From UMGS621 sp964468815 (GTDB lineage: Bacteria; Bacillota; Clostridia; Christensenellales; Borkfalkiaceae): DNA of 38,174 bases. The stretch is from positions 1 through 38,174 of the forward strand of contig CAYXWN010000015.1 of NCBI GenBank assembly GCA_964468815.1, given 5' to 3'. Under the pieces are notes generated by a model. That model made no database searches, had not been told where the DNA came from, and worked only from the letters and a program-made list of their open reading frames with translations. The position numbers were made by a program, and so were the translations under genes. This document shows positions 7,260-15,962 of the stretch, piece after piece. The number at the start of each line of letters is the position of its first letter. The stretch's first letter is position 1.

Positions 7260-8137
7260 AAAAACTCATCACGCTTTTACTTGCATTGACGCTTTGCCTT
7301 ACGGCATTCTCGGCTGTCGCTTGCGGAAACGACGATAAAAAAATCAGCGTTTGCGCTTCCGACGTTCCCCACGCACAAGTTTTGAACGGCATTGCAAAAG
7401 ACGAACTTGCCAAAAAAGGATACACCTTAGAAGTAAAAATTCTCGATTGGACTCTTCAAAACGACTCCGTTGCGAACGGAGATTACGACGCGAATTATTT
7501 CCAACACGTCCCCTATCTCAACGACTACGCAGGCGCGGTAAAACTTTCCGCTATCTGCAAGGTTCACTATGAGCCGCTCGGCATCTATTACGGGAAAGCG
7601 CAAAAGGGCACGGCTGTCACCGCCGGCAAGACTTTTGAAATCTGCGACGACGTTTCCAACGCGATCAGAGCGTTCCAACTTTTGGAAGCAAAGGGCGTTA
7701 TCAGCAAGGAAGTCGAGGGCGACAATTTTCCCGTTAACGAAGCAGGCGATCAACTCAATATCGGCGGCACCGCAACGTCTTGGACCAGCAAGGACGGAAC
7801 GATCGTCGTTACGTTGGTTGCGGAAAATCTCTTAGTGCAATCGAGAAACGATTACGATTTCGCGCTTCTCCCCTGCAATACCGCATATACCGGGAAGATT
7901 TCCTCCGAAGAAAGAGCGGACGTCGAAAACGATCCCGCACAAGTTGCCGGAAAAGCAAACATCATCGCGGCGAGAACGGAAGACTACAAAAACAATTCCG
8001 CCTATAAAGCAAAGATCGACGCGTTAGCAGAAGTTATGTTGTCCAAAGCGGTTTCCGACTATTTCGCAGAACAATACCTCGGTTCTATGACCTGCGATTC
8101 TTCCACGCAAATTGATTTAAGAAGCCAAATCGCTTAA
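7256..8137 (+). CDS. metQ: Methionine-binding lipoprotein of the ABC importer
   Basis: A 293-residue substrate-binding lipoprotein of the NlpA/MetQ (Lipoprotein_9) family. The signal peptide ends in a lipobox with the acylated Cys at residue 23 (SAVAC). Family segments are KISVCASDVPHAQVLN, the NDSVANGDYDANYFQHVPYL region that contributes to ligand binding, and VHYEPLGIYYGK. The ATG overlaps the metI stop; a GGAGAT site precedes it. A rho-independent terminator follows at 8241. Conservation of the NYFQH-type segment supports methionine or a close analogue as ligand, agreeing with the NIL domain of MetN. Confidence 0.94.
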   Translation: MKKLITLLLALTLCLTAFSAVACGNDDKKISVCASDVPHAQVLNGIAKDELAKKGYTLEVKILDWTLQNDSVANGDYDANYFQHVPYLNDYAGAVKLSAICKVHYEPLGIYYGKAQKGTAVTAGKTFEICDDVSNAIRAFQLLEAKGVISKEVEGDNFPVNEAGDQLNIGGTATSWTSKDGTIVVTLVAENLLVQSRNDYDFALLPCNTAYTGKISSEERADVENDPAQVAGKANIIAARTEDYKNNSAYKAKIDALAEVMLSKAVSDYFAEQYLGSMTCDSSTQIDLRSQIA

Positions 8138-8240
8138 CCGTTTGATCTAACACCGATCCTGAATAAGGTCAACCGTACGAAAGGCTTCGCGGCGACGAAA
8201 CAAATCATTCGCAAGCCGAGCGATTCGAACAACAAAATAT

Positions 8241-8275
8241 AAGGACTTGGGCGAAAAACCTAAGTCCTTTTTTCT
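8241..8275 (+). terminator. Rho-independent terminator of metNIQ
   Basis: AAGGACTTGGG pairs with CCTAAGTCCTT around a CGAAAAA loop, followed by six T. The 8138-8240 stretch between metQ and the hairpin holds no convincing gene. Confidence 0.9.
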
Positions 8276-8363
8276 ATCCTCGATTCCGATTCTTTTCTCC
8301 TATGCTTTTAAAATCGGCAACCTTTTCTCTTTGCAAACGCGGCGTTCTTCCGTCCTTCGCCGC

Positions 8364-8396
8364 AAAAAAATACGGCGGTCTGTTTTCAGACCGCCG
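8364..8396 (-). terminator. Rho-independent terminator of the GH106-like gene
   Basis: A ten-base perfect stem, CGGCGGTCTG with CAGACCGCCG and a four-base loop, followed on the minus strand by TA and seven T. It lies just beyond the stop at 8413. Confidence 0.92.
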
Positions 8397-8412
8397 CCCG
8401 TTTTAACATATC

Positions 8413-11196
8413 TTATTTTTCCGCATAAGAAAGATATACGCCGTCTACTCCGAACGGAACTAAATGATAGTCCGCGTCAAAGTCCGCACTCTTGCCGTTT
8501 TCCCAAGTACCGCGCATGGTGTAATGGAACGGACCGACCGCGCCGTAATCGTCCAGTTTACAATGATGCGGTCCGAAGAAATTGCGCAACCCCGATTCAA
8601 GCGTAATCGAAAGCGTCGTTTCCTTTCCCGGCGTGAGATTTTTCAATACCGCGACATCCGAAAGCGCGGCGGACTGCTGCGCTTTTCCGTCCGTTTTGAT
8701 CGCAATCGCCGCATACGTACCGGCAAACCGAATCTTCGCAACCGAAGAAAGGGGGGTAAACGTACACTCGAAAGTCATCTTCCCCTTGAAATACGGGAAT
8801 CCTTGCCGCTCGGTATGCGAAAGCGAGGGCGCGACGGGCGCGACGATCGCGCGGTCGTCAACGGCAAACTGCCCGACGAGATAAATACTTTCGATCTCGG
8901 TATCGAACGTAAGGCAATTCCGCAAACTCTCGGTTGCGTCGGGATCGAACAGCGAATATTTGACGATCGGTCGCTGATAATAATGGATCTCGTAAGTGAA
9001 CTCGTTGACGCCCTCCCGAATAAAATCGGTCACGTTCGCCTCGATAAAGTTCACGTCGAAATCGCTCCGCTTAAACACGACGGGCTGTCCGTTGACGCAA
9101 CGGTTTCTGCCGCGATCGCGCTCCTTTAACAAGACGAGCGAACAACGGTCTTTTACGATAAAGGTATATTTGACGAAGAGTTTTCCTTTATACTCCTCTT
9201 TTACCAACTTTTCAAACAGCGCGGCGTGGAAGGTCGGCTCGGAATAATTTACACCGTCCGTACTGACCTGCACGAAATCCAAAATAAGGCTGTTATCTTC
9301 TGCGGAAACGAAACGGAATCCGTCCGTAATCTCCTGTTCTTGTCCGAACACAAGCGCAGACGAACTTGACGCTCCTTTCAACAAGACGGCGGACGACTGT
9401 GCGCGCACTTCGACGCGTCTGCCCGACCGCACGCTTTTCAACGCGCTCAGATCGACAAGGCGATACCCTGCCGGAATCTCGACGGAAGCGTCCTCGTCCC
9501 CCTCGTTGACGAGATACAGCATCTCGTAATCGACGCCCTTTCTGTGGGTATATTCGACGGGAACGTTTGAATCGATCATGCCGTGTTTAACCGAACGCGC
9601 GGAAACCAAAAAGTCGTAATCGTCCCGTACGCCGTCCGTATATTCTGGAACGCCGCGGAATAAAAATACTCTTCCGCCGTTTTCGGTATACGCTTCCAGC
9701 AATTTCTTGGTCGAAGCGGACATGGTTTTCATATAGGGCAACACGACCATGTTGTATTTGCACTTTCCGACGATAAGCGTATCGTCTTTTATCTTGCCGT
9801 GCTCTTTCAAAATCCGTTCGTCCGCAACGTGATAAAGCACGTGACGGGAGGATAAATACGCCTGCAACTCTTTAAACGAGCGGTCGATTTCCATACACTT
9901 TTCTTCGTCGTAACGGAAATAATCCAAATACACGCTCTGAATCGGGTTAATCACAACGACGTCCGCAAGTTCGCGCGAATTGGCGATCAAATAGCCGAGA
10001 CGGGTGAAATAATCGTTAAACGTCCGAAATTCCTTCGTCCAAGGCGCGTGCGTCGAAAAGCAAGGCGGATGATCCACTTTTCCTTGTCCTGCCAAACTGT
10101 ACGGATAAAGATGCTGACACATGAGATTGACGCCGTGTACGTACTGCTTTTCCGCAATCGCTTTCAGTTCGCGCACGGACGCGTTGTACCCCGAACAACC
10201 GAACGTTTCGGTCAATACGTGCTTTTTACCAAACTGTTGCGCCGCCGAACCGACTTGCCGTGCGGACAACGCGGCGGAATCCCCCTTTCCTAAATTATCA
10301 ATCCCCGGAATATGTTCGTATTCATAAGACGGAGAGCACCCCGCGCATCCCCACATCTGCGTATAGAGCGCACCTTCCTCAACGCTGTGTCCGGTAAACA
10401 AACAACCATGCTCGTCACACCAACGGTAAAGACGTTCGTAATAGTTATGCGTATAGAGCGCGTTCATTCTCTCGTAATACCACACGCGGTAAGCGTAATC
10501 TTGCCGCTCGTTAAAGAAGAGATGCAACAGCCCGTCCTTTAATTGATCGCCGTATTGCAACATTTCTCTCGAAATCGGCGTAGACCAACGGAAATACTGC
10601 GGCTCATCCGTAAAAAAGCCCTTTAACGCCTTGCCGAAATACGGCTTAAAGCGTTCGTAATACTTTTCGTAAGTAAGTTCGATAAACGCGCTCACCACGT
10701 TCGGATTTAAGATATCCGTATTCGCCGGGGACGTTCTCCAATAGACGGAATGATACTTCCCGTCGTAAGCGTCCTGCCCGTTAATCAAGCGGCGCGTGGA
10801 AAACTCCGTGCGTTCAAACACCGCAAACGCGCTTTCGTCATAATAATTCTTGACCTCATACTCCAAATAAGGCGCGAGAAAGTCGGGATTTTTAAGAAGT
10901 TCTCCCTCCACGAAGCCGCTCGGCCAACCGTTCTCGTCGTACACCCAAGCGTTCATTCCCAACCGCTCCGCCTCGCAAAGACAGGTTTCGATACAGTGAA
11001 ACCAATCCTCGGACAGATACTCGGTTAAAAGCCCTGTTCTGGCGTGCATGATAAATCCGCCGCAACCGGCATCTTTCATTTTTTGAATTTGCTTAACGAG
11101 TTCTTTCGGATTAAGATCGTTATTCCAACTCCAAAAAGGAATAGAAGCGTAATCGGTGAGATTTTCCGTTTTTAGTCTCTGCAATACGTCGTTCAT
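8413..11196 (-). CDS. GH106-like glycoside hydrolase (putative alpha-L-rhamnosidase), cytoplasmic
   Basis: A 927-residue protein without a signal peptide. The N-terminal barrel opens with IPFWSWNNDLNPKELVKQI, then AGCGGFIMHARTGL and VYDENGWPSG, hallmarks of the GH106-like superfamily (PF17132). Possible acidic catalytic residues lie in FFTDEPQ (about residues 194-200), TGHSVEE (268-274) and VLTETFG (327-333); I cannot tell which are used. The C-terminal part (about 650-927) is beta-rich, with a galactose-binding-like domain ending in the HHCKLDDYGAVGPFHYTMRG segment. GH106 enzymes release terminal alpha-L-rhamnose from pectic rhamnogalacturonans, but many relatives are uncharacterised. The gene is monocistronic with its own promoter at 11271, is read in the same direction as the transporter operon upstream, and probably processes imported oligosaccharide. 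Confidence 0.85.
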   Translation of the reverse strand: MNDVLQRLKTENLTDYASIPFWSWNNDLNPKELVKQIQKMKDAGCGGFIMHARTGLLTEYLSEDWFHCIETCLCEAERLGMNAWVYDENGWPSGFVEGELLKNPDFLAPYLEYEVKNYYDESAFAVFERTEFSTRRLINGQDAYDGKYHSVYWRTSPANTDILNPNVVSAFIELTYEKYYERFKPYFGKALKGFFTDEPQYFRWSTPISREMLQYGDQLKDGLLHLFFNERQDYAYRVWYYERMNALYTHNYYERLYRWCDEHGCLFTGHSVEEGALYTQMWGCAGCSPSYEYEHIPGIDNLGKGDSAALSARQVGSAAQQFGKKHVLTETFGCSGYNASVRELKAIAEKQYVHGVNLMCQHLYPYSLAGQGKVDHPPCFSTHAPWTKEFRTFNDYFTRLGYLIANSRELADVVVINPIQSVYLDYFRYDEEKCMEIDRSFKELQAYLSSRHVLYHVADERILKEHGKIKDDTLIVGKCKYNMVVLPYMKTMSASTKKLLEAYTENGGRVFLFRGVPEYTDGVRDDYDFLVSARSVKHGMIDSNVPVEYTHRKGVDYEMLYLVNEGDEDASVEIPAGYRLVDLSALKSVRSGRRVEVRAQSSAVLLKGASSSSALVFGQEQEITDGFRFVSAEDNSLILDFVQVSTDGVNYSEPTFHAALFEKLVKEEYKGKLFVKYTFIVKDRCSLVLLKERDRGRNRCVNGQPVVFKRSDFDVNFIEANVTDFIREGVNEFTYEIHYYQRPIVKYSLFDPDATESLRNCLTFDTEIESIYLVGQFAVDDRAIVAPVAPSLSHTERQGFPYFKGKMTFECTFTPLSSVAKIRFAGTYAAIAIKTDGKAQQSAALSDVAVLKNLTPGKETTLSITLESGLRNFFGPHHCKLDDYGAVGPFHYTMRGTWENGKSADFDADYHLVPFGVDGVYLSYAEK

Positions 11197-11270
11197 TTTT
11201 CTCTTACATAGGCGTCAAACGCCGTTTCCCTTTTTTCATTTACAGCAAACGTGCCGTATCTTTTAACAAT

Positions 11271-11299
11271 ATTTTATCACAAACCGCGCAACTCGTCAA
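11271..11299 (-). promoter_or_regulatory. Promoter of the GH106-like gene
   Basis: Minus-strand TTGACG (11294-11299), 17-bp spacer, TAAAAT (11271-11276). The start would be near 11264, giving a leader of about 70 bases before the ATG at 11196, whose ribosome binding site is weak (AAGAG). Confidence 0.7.
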
Positions 11300-11356
11300 G
11301 GAAATCACAAAAATACGCGACGTTCGATTTCCGAAACCCGTTCCGTTCGAACGTTT

Positions 11357-11370
11357 TGAAAACGGTTTCA
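11357..11370. promoter_or_regulatory. Candidate CcpA/LacI-family operator (cre-like)
   Basis: TGAAAACGGTTTCA fits the Bacillus cre consensus TGWAANCGNTNWCA at every position and is extended to an 18-bp near-palindrome (TTTGAAA on one side, TTTCAAA on the other) with a central CG, as in LacI-family operators. It lies about 58 bp upstream of the -35 box of the GH106-like gene and downstream of the transporter operon terminator. Which protein binds is unknown. Confidence 0.55.
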
Positions 11371-11384
11371 AAAGAGTTCCCTAT

Positions 11385-11427
11385 AAAAAACAATGCACGA
11401 CGCTTCCTTTTACGAAAGCCCCGTGCA
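11385..11427 (-). terminator. Rho-independent terminator of the glycan operon
   Basis: On the minus strand TGCACG pairs with CGTGCA and an inner GCTTTC/GGAAGC helix stacks within; TTGTTTTTTAT follows. It sits 68 bp past the stop of the last operon gene. Confidence 0.8.
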
Positions 11428-11494
11428 CTATCCAAATACAATCAACCGCCGCATTTATTTACGGTCAAGAATCGTTTTTCCTTTTGTCGCCTTT

Positions 11495-13249
11495 TCACCC
11501 GTAAAAGCGATAATTCAATCTGCCGTACGGCGCGACGTCGCCCTCGGTATAGGCGTTCAAAATATTCTGCTCGATTGCCGCATGATCGGCGACCTTTACT
11601 TCCACACCGTCGCGATAACCGATCGCGACCTTGGAAACGGTAAACCAAAGATATTTTCCCGAACGCTCCACCTTAGCAGTTCCACCGTTACCGCTTGGAA
11701 GCAACGCAATCGCACCGTCTTTCCCTGCAATTTTGCAAGTATAGCCGGAAGTCCCCGTCTTGAGATAAAGCGTCATAAAATCCGCATCGTCATACGCAGT
11801 CAAATCCTTCGCCGCGGTGATGAGAAAATAAAGATTTTCTTCATCTTCGGCAGCTCTTAATTCAACAATATCGTTGATCGGTGCTTCGGAAGTATAATTG
11901 CCGTTTAATGCGGCATTCGTGAAATCACGTGCGCCGCTCGTCGGCTCGGTTACCCCGGAAGCGACGTTTTCCCAATCGGACCACGCCGCAATCGTCTTTT
12001 TCTCAAAGGCGATTCCGCTTCCGTCCGTCCCCTTGAACCGACGGATATTGCGTATAAGTTGCATATAATAATTATCGCCGTCCACCCCGTTCACCGGCTC
12101 GATATCGCGAGAAAACTCCCGATCGAAGCAATCGAAGAACACAACGGTATTGCCGATTCCCTCGACTGCGGTCGCGAGTTTTAACGCCGCCCATTCGTTC
12201 CAACCCGTCACAAAAATAATATGCGGATCTAATGCGATGGCGTTATCCCATTGTTCCTCGAAATTCGCCCCCTCGGCAATCTTCGACGCATCGTTTTTGC
12301 CCTCGGTCGTATAACCTCTGCCCCAATTACGGTTATAATAGTCGATCTCGTTCGGGCTATCTTTATATTGCACGGAATCGCTCATGTGCATTCCGGAATT
12401 TTGCGCCACCGAAACACTCACGATTCCGCCGTGTTCGGGTTGCGGCCGCGTAAATTCAATCCACGGAAATCCGTTCTCCGAATAGGGCTGATTGGGCCAC
12501 TGACTTTCCTTAAAATAAAAGCACGAACGCACGCGTTGCGGCAAATATGCCGTTTCTTTGAGATTCATGGTAATCCACGGTTTCCGATCGGGGTTTCTCC
12601 CCTCATCGTCGTCCGTAAACCACAACGAACGATAATCCTCTTTCGCATAAACGTATTCGTAAATCTCTTTTACGCGCGTCGAACTATCCGTGTTGGTCAA
12701 AAACATGATCTTCGGAACGGAATAACCCTGCTTTTGATAATCCAACAAAACATCTAAAACGACGTCTAACACAGTTGGGTAATACTCGTTATTGGTCGTA
12801 TCGAACGCAAGAAAATCAATATCCGCGGCGATAAACATACGAATATGCCGTTCAACTACCCAACGATCGCGCATATTGTAGTATCCGAACAACGGCTCAC
12901 CCCAAAAGTGCATACGCGAAAAAGGCGATCCGCCGGGCGACAGAACGTAATCCAAATCCATTTTGGAAACGTCGTAAATATCGCTGAACATTTGCTCTCC
13001 CTCGTGATAGTAATTTCCCAACCACAAGAAATAGAACAATCCGACTAACTTATCCTTTTTTTGTCCAACGGGGCGGATTTCTCGTCCCAACGCGTCTGTT
13101 CCGGAAAGCGCGGAAGAGGCTGCGGAACGGTCGTTCAATGCCTTAATCGTCACAGGATCGTTATTTACCACAGGAAACTCCTTTTCCCCGCCGCAACCGA
13201 TCGCAAGCAATGCGAACAGAAGGGCGAGAATCAACGTTAATTTTTTCAT
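11495..13249 (-). CDS. GH99/GH71-like lipoprotein with C-terminal CBM9/DOMON-like domain (copy 1)
   Basis: A 584-residue lipoprotein: lipobox LAIGC with Cys19. The sequence from KLVGLFYFLWLG (about residue 67) through FWGEPLFGYYNMRDRW, DIDFLAFDTTN (142-153), FLTNTDSSTR and VTGWNEWAA (347-355) is typical of a GH71/GH99-like barrel, also related to the WbsX glycan-processing group. Members act on mannan or other alpha-linked glycans, but the specificity of this subgroup is not known to me. From about residue 420 a beta-sandwich resembling CBM9/DOMON domains follows (NDIVELRAAEDEENLYFLITAA). It is the last gene of the operon, starts directly at the stop codon of its paralogue with GAGGG six bases before the ATG, and should sit on the outer face of the membrane. 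Confidence 0.78.
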   Translation of the reverse strand: MKKLTLILALLFALLAIGCGGEKEFPVVNNDPVTIKALNDRSAASSALSGTDALGREIRPVGQKKDKLVGLFYFLWLGNYYHEGEQMFSDIYDVSKMDLDYVLSPGGSPFSRMHFWGEPLFGYYNMRDRWVVERHIRMFIAADIDFLAFDTTNNEYYPTVLDVVLDVLLDYQKQGYSVPKIMFLTNTDSSTRVKEIYEYVYAKEDYRSLWFTDDDEGRNPDRKPWITMNLKETAYLPQRVRSCFYFKESQWPNQPYSENGFPWIEFTRPQPEHGGIVSVSVAQNSGMHMSDSVQYKDSPNEIDYYNRNWGRGYTTEGKNDASKIAEGANFEEQWDNAIALDPHIIFVTGWNEWAALKLATAVEGIGNTVVFFDCFDREFSRDIEPVNGVDGDNYYMQLIRNIRRFKGTDGSGIAFEKKTIAAWSDWENVASGVTEPTSGARDFTNAALNGNYTSEAPINDIVELRAAEDEENLYFLITAAKDLTAYDDADFMTLYLKTGTSGYTCKIAGKDGAIALLPSGNGGTAKVERSGKYLWFTVSKVAIGYRDGVEVKVADHAAIEQNILNAYTEGDVAPYGRLNYRFYG

Positions 13250-15103
13250 TTATAACCCTCTATACGTATAAGATAAGCGTCCGATCGGCGCGGAATCGCC
13301 GGACACGTAATAATCCATAATATCGGACGGCGACGTGATATGATCGGTCACCTTCAAAAGAAGCGTTTCTCCCGAACGAACTGCCAAAAGAGCCTTTGGT
13401 AACGCGATTTGAAGATATTTCCCCTGCAAAGAATACTTTGCCGATCCGATCGTTTCCCAAGCGTATCCGCCCTTAGACCGCTCGACGGAAGTTTCTCCCG
13501 ACGACGGCGAACGGTTGATCACGTACTGATACCCCTCGAACGACGCAGCATCGCTGCCGTCGATTCCAACCAGCAAATTCATCCAACTCGCGTCGCCTTG
13601 TTCGAACGCCGTGATTTCATCGGCGCAAGCAATCAAGAAATAGTAATTTTCAGCATCCTCCGCAACGCGCAACTCAACGATATCGTTGCGGTTACTGTTG
13701 TCCGTATAGGTAGCCTTATTTGCGGCGTCCTTTGCATTCCGAGCAACGGCGTCGCCGGCAAAATCGCGATAACCGGTTTTCACCGATTCCCATTGTTTTA
13801 CACTACCCGAAACATCCACCGTATAAGCGGAAGCGGCGGCGGAAAGCGCGCCCTCTCCCTTATACGCACGAATATTGCGCACGAACTGCATATAATAATT
13901 ATCGCCGTGACCGCCTTTCATCGGTTCGATATCGCGAGAAAACTCTTGATTGATCGTATCGACTAAAAACACTCTGCGATCCTCGATTCCGACGCGGGAG
14001 GGAACGCCCGTCGAAACGGTAATATCCTCGTAAAATTTAACGGCAATCCATTCATTCCAACCGGTTACGAAAACGGTTGACGGATCTTCGCTCAGCGCAT
14101 TCGTCCATTGCTCTTCGAAATTCGCTCCCTCGGCGATTTTCGACGGATCGTTGACGCCCGAAGCAACGGTATATCCCCTACCGCGGTTTGTATGATAATA
14201 GGGAACGCCGCTCGCGGAAAGAACGTCTTTATACTGCACAGAATCCGAAAACGGCCAGCCCGAATGTTGAGAAACGGATACGTTCATGATCGAACCGCCC
14301 GTCGCGCCGCCTTTCGGATATACGTTTTGGCGATTGGAAAAGTCAATCCAAGGGAAACTGTCCTCAGCCGCCGCTTGTCCCGGCCAAAGGGAAGAGCGGA
14401 AATCGAAGAACGCGCGGATCTCGTCAGACAGTTGAGAAACGTTCTTTCCGATAATCAACGGTTTCCCCTGCGGTGCAAACCAAAGGCTTTTATATAATCC
14501 CGGTTGATAAAGTTCGCGGTAAAGTTCTTCGATTCTCGTCGTGCTGTCCGTATTCGTATAAAAAGCAATCCTCGGGACGGCAAATCCTTGCGCTGCAAAT
14601 TCCTCCATAATGGGGAACAATACCTGCCAAACTTGATTAAAGGTAAATTGATTGGTCGTATCGAACACCAAAAAATCCACGCCTGCCATCGTAAGCATTT
14701 CCATGTGACGGCGCATCACCCAAGGATCGGAAGAATTGTAGTATCCGAAGAGCGGCTCGCCCCAAAAATGATATTGATCCGCAGGGGATTCAAACGTGCC
14801 GTATGCAGCCCAATAATCTTCGCCCAACTCCGCGAGCAATTTTGTATTATCATAAATCCCCGTCTGCTTTGTTCGCTCTTGCCCGATCCACAAAAAATAG
14901 AATAATCCGACGTATTTTTCGCTTTTCGCGCCGCCGACAGCGGAAAAGTTCCGTCCCAACGCATCCGTCCCGGAAAGGCTGTAAACCGTTTCGCTCGCCG
15001 TATCGAGAAGGGTTATTTCTTCGTACACGGGAGAACCTTCCGAGCAAGCGGCGAAGGGAAAGACAAACGCCAACAACAAAAGCAACGAAACAATCCGTTT
15101 CAT
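13250..15103 (-). CDS. GH99/GH71-like lipoprotein with C-terminal CBM9/DOMON-like domain (copy 2)
   Basis: A 617-residue paralogue of the next gene, with the same architecture. The lipobox is FAAC with Cys20. Catalytic-domain landmarks are YVGLFYFLWIGQ, YHFWGEPLFGYY, VDFLVFDTTNQF, FYTNTDSTTR and FVTGWNEWIA. The C-terminal beta-sandwich contains NDIVELRVAEDAENYYFLIACA. Both copies share an odd opening after the lipobox, SLSGTDALGR or ALSGTDALGR, before the barrel. An AGGAGG site precedes the ATG at 15103 and the gene is 13 bp downstream of the MalG-type permease. Two diverged copies in tandem suggest different linkages in one substrate. That they are hydrolases rather than binding proteins is inferred from the fold and family. 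Confidence 0.78.
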   Translation of the reverse strand: MKRIVSLLLLLAFVFPFAACSEGSPVYEEITLLDTASETVYSLSGTDALGRNFSAVGGAKSEKYVGLFYFLWIGQERTKQTGIYDNTKLLAELGEDYWAAYGTFESPADQYHFWGEPLFGYYNSSDPWVMRRHMEMLTMAGVDFLVFDTTNQFTFNQVWQVLFPIMEEFAAQGFAVPRIAFYTNTDSTTRIEELYRELYQPGLYKSLWFAPQGKPLIIGKNVSQLSDEIRAFFDFRSSLWPGQAAAEDSFPWIDFSNRQNVYPKGGATGGSIMNVSVSQHSGWPFSDSVQYKDVLSASGVPYYHTNRGRGYTVASGVNDPSKIAEGANFEEQWTNALSEDPSTVFVTGWNEWIAVKFYEDITVSTGVPSRVGIEDRRVFLVDTINQEFSRDIEPMKGGHGDNYYMQFVRNIRAYKGEGALSAAASAYTVDVSGSVKQWESVKTGYRDFAGDAVARNAKDAANKATYTDNSNRNDIVELRVAEDAENYYFLIACADEITAFEQGDASWMNLLVGIDGSDAASFEGYQYVINRSPSSGETSVERSKGGYAWETIGSAKYSLQGKYLQIALPKALLAVRSGETLLLKVTDHITSPSDIMDYYVSGDSAPIGRLSYTYRGL

Positions 15104-15116
15104 AGTTTCCTCCTAA

Positions 15117-15962
15117 TTATAATTTCATTCCGGATGCAAAATCTCCGTTAATAAAATATTTGAGTCCGATCAGCGACGTAATTACGAGCGGAATCCCGGA
15201 CAAAATATACATCGCGTAAGCCACACCCGGCTTTAACACGTTGACTTCCGTCGCCACGTATTTCAAGCGCATCATCAACGTCTGCGGAGAAGTATCGCTC
15301 CGCAACACCAACGTCGGCCAAAGATAATCGTTATACATTAAACTAAACGTTCCGAGTGCCTGAATAATGAGAATAGGCACGGCGAGCGGAAGAGTGATTT
15401 TGGAATACATCACGAGATCGTTCGCGCCGTCGATTGTCGCACTCTCATAGAGATCTTTGGGCTGTTGCGAAAAGAAGGTGCGGAACAAAAAGATCGCCCC
15501 TACCTGACCGCCTGCAATGCCTGGAAGAATCAACGCAAGCAAATTATTGAGCAAGCCTAAATTCAAAACGTTCAAAAACGAGCAAGTCATCGTCATAACG
15601 CTCGGAACCATCATCAACGCAATGACGAGAGAAAAGAGCAGTTCTTTTCCCCAAAACTCGTGTCTGGCGAACACGTAAGCCGCCGCCGAACTGAAAAACA
15701 CCACGCCGAGCGTCGTTGCGATACAGACGATCAAGCTATTCAACGTATAGCCGTAAATGCTCTGAAACGCCTCCGCATAATATCCCCATTGCGGATCGGA
15801 GGGAAGTTTCCAAATACTCATCATGTGCTCGTACGGGAGTTTTAACGAGTAAAGAAAGGATACGAGCAACGGCATCAATACAGCAAGTACGATCAACGCA
15901 AGATAGCAATACAATAAAATTTGTGCGGGAACGCTTTGGATTCCTCTCTTTTTATTTTTCAT
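15117..15962 (-). CDS. Carbohydrate ABC importer permease, MalG type
   Basis: A 281-residue, six-helix permease of the MalG/LacG type (binding-protein-dependent, CUT1). Helices are visible near residues 15-37, 75-98, 108-130, 138-160, 190-212 and 245-265. The EAA coupling loop reads YESATIDGANDLVMYSKITLP, noted here only by its ends (about residues 171-191), and it would contact a shared ATPase. The ATG overlaps the stop of the propeller-permease gene (ATGA), so the two permease halves are translationally coupled. It ends in NGDFASGMKL, the usual MalG-type tail. Confidence 0.93.
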   Translation of the reverse strand: MKNKKRGIQSVPAQILLYCYLALIVLAVLMPLLVSFLYSLKLPYEHMMSIWKLPSDPQWGYYAEAFQSIYGYTLNSLIVCIATTLGVVFFSSAAAYVFARHEFWGKELLFSLVIALMMVPSVMTMTCSFLNVLNLGLLNNLLALILPGIAGGQVGAIFLFRTFFSQQPKDLYESATIDGANDLVMYSKITLPLAVPILIIQALGTFSLMYNDYLWPTLVLRSDTSPQTLMMRLKYVATEVNVLKPGVAYAMYILSGIPLVITSLIGLKYFINGDFASGMKL

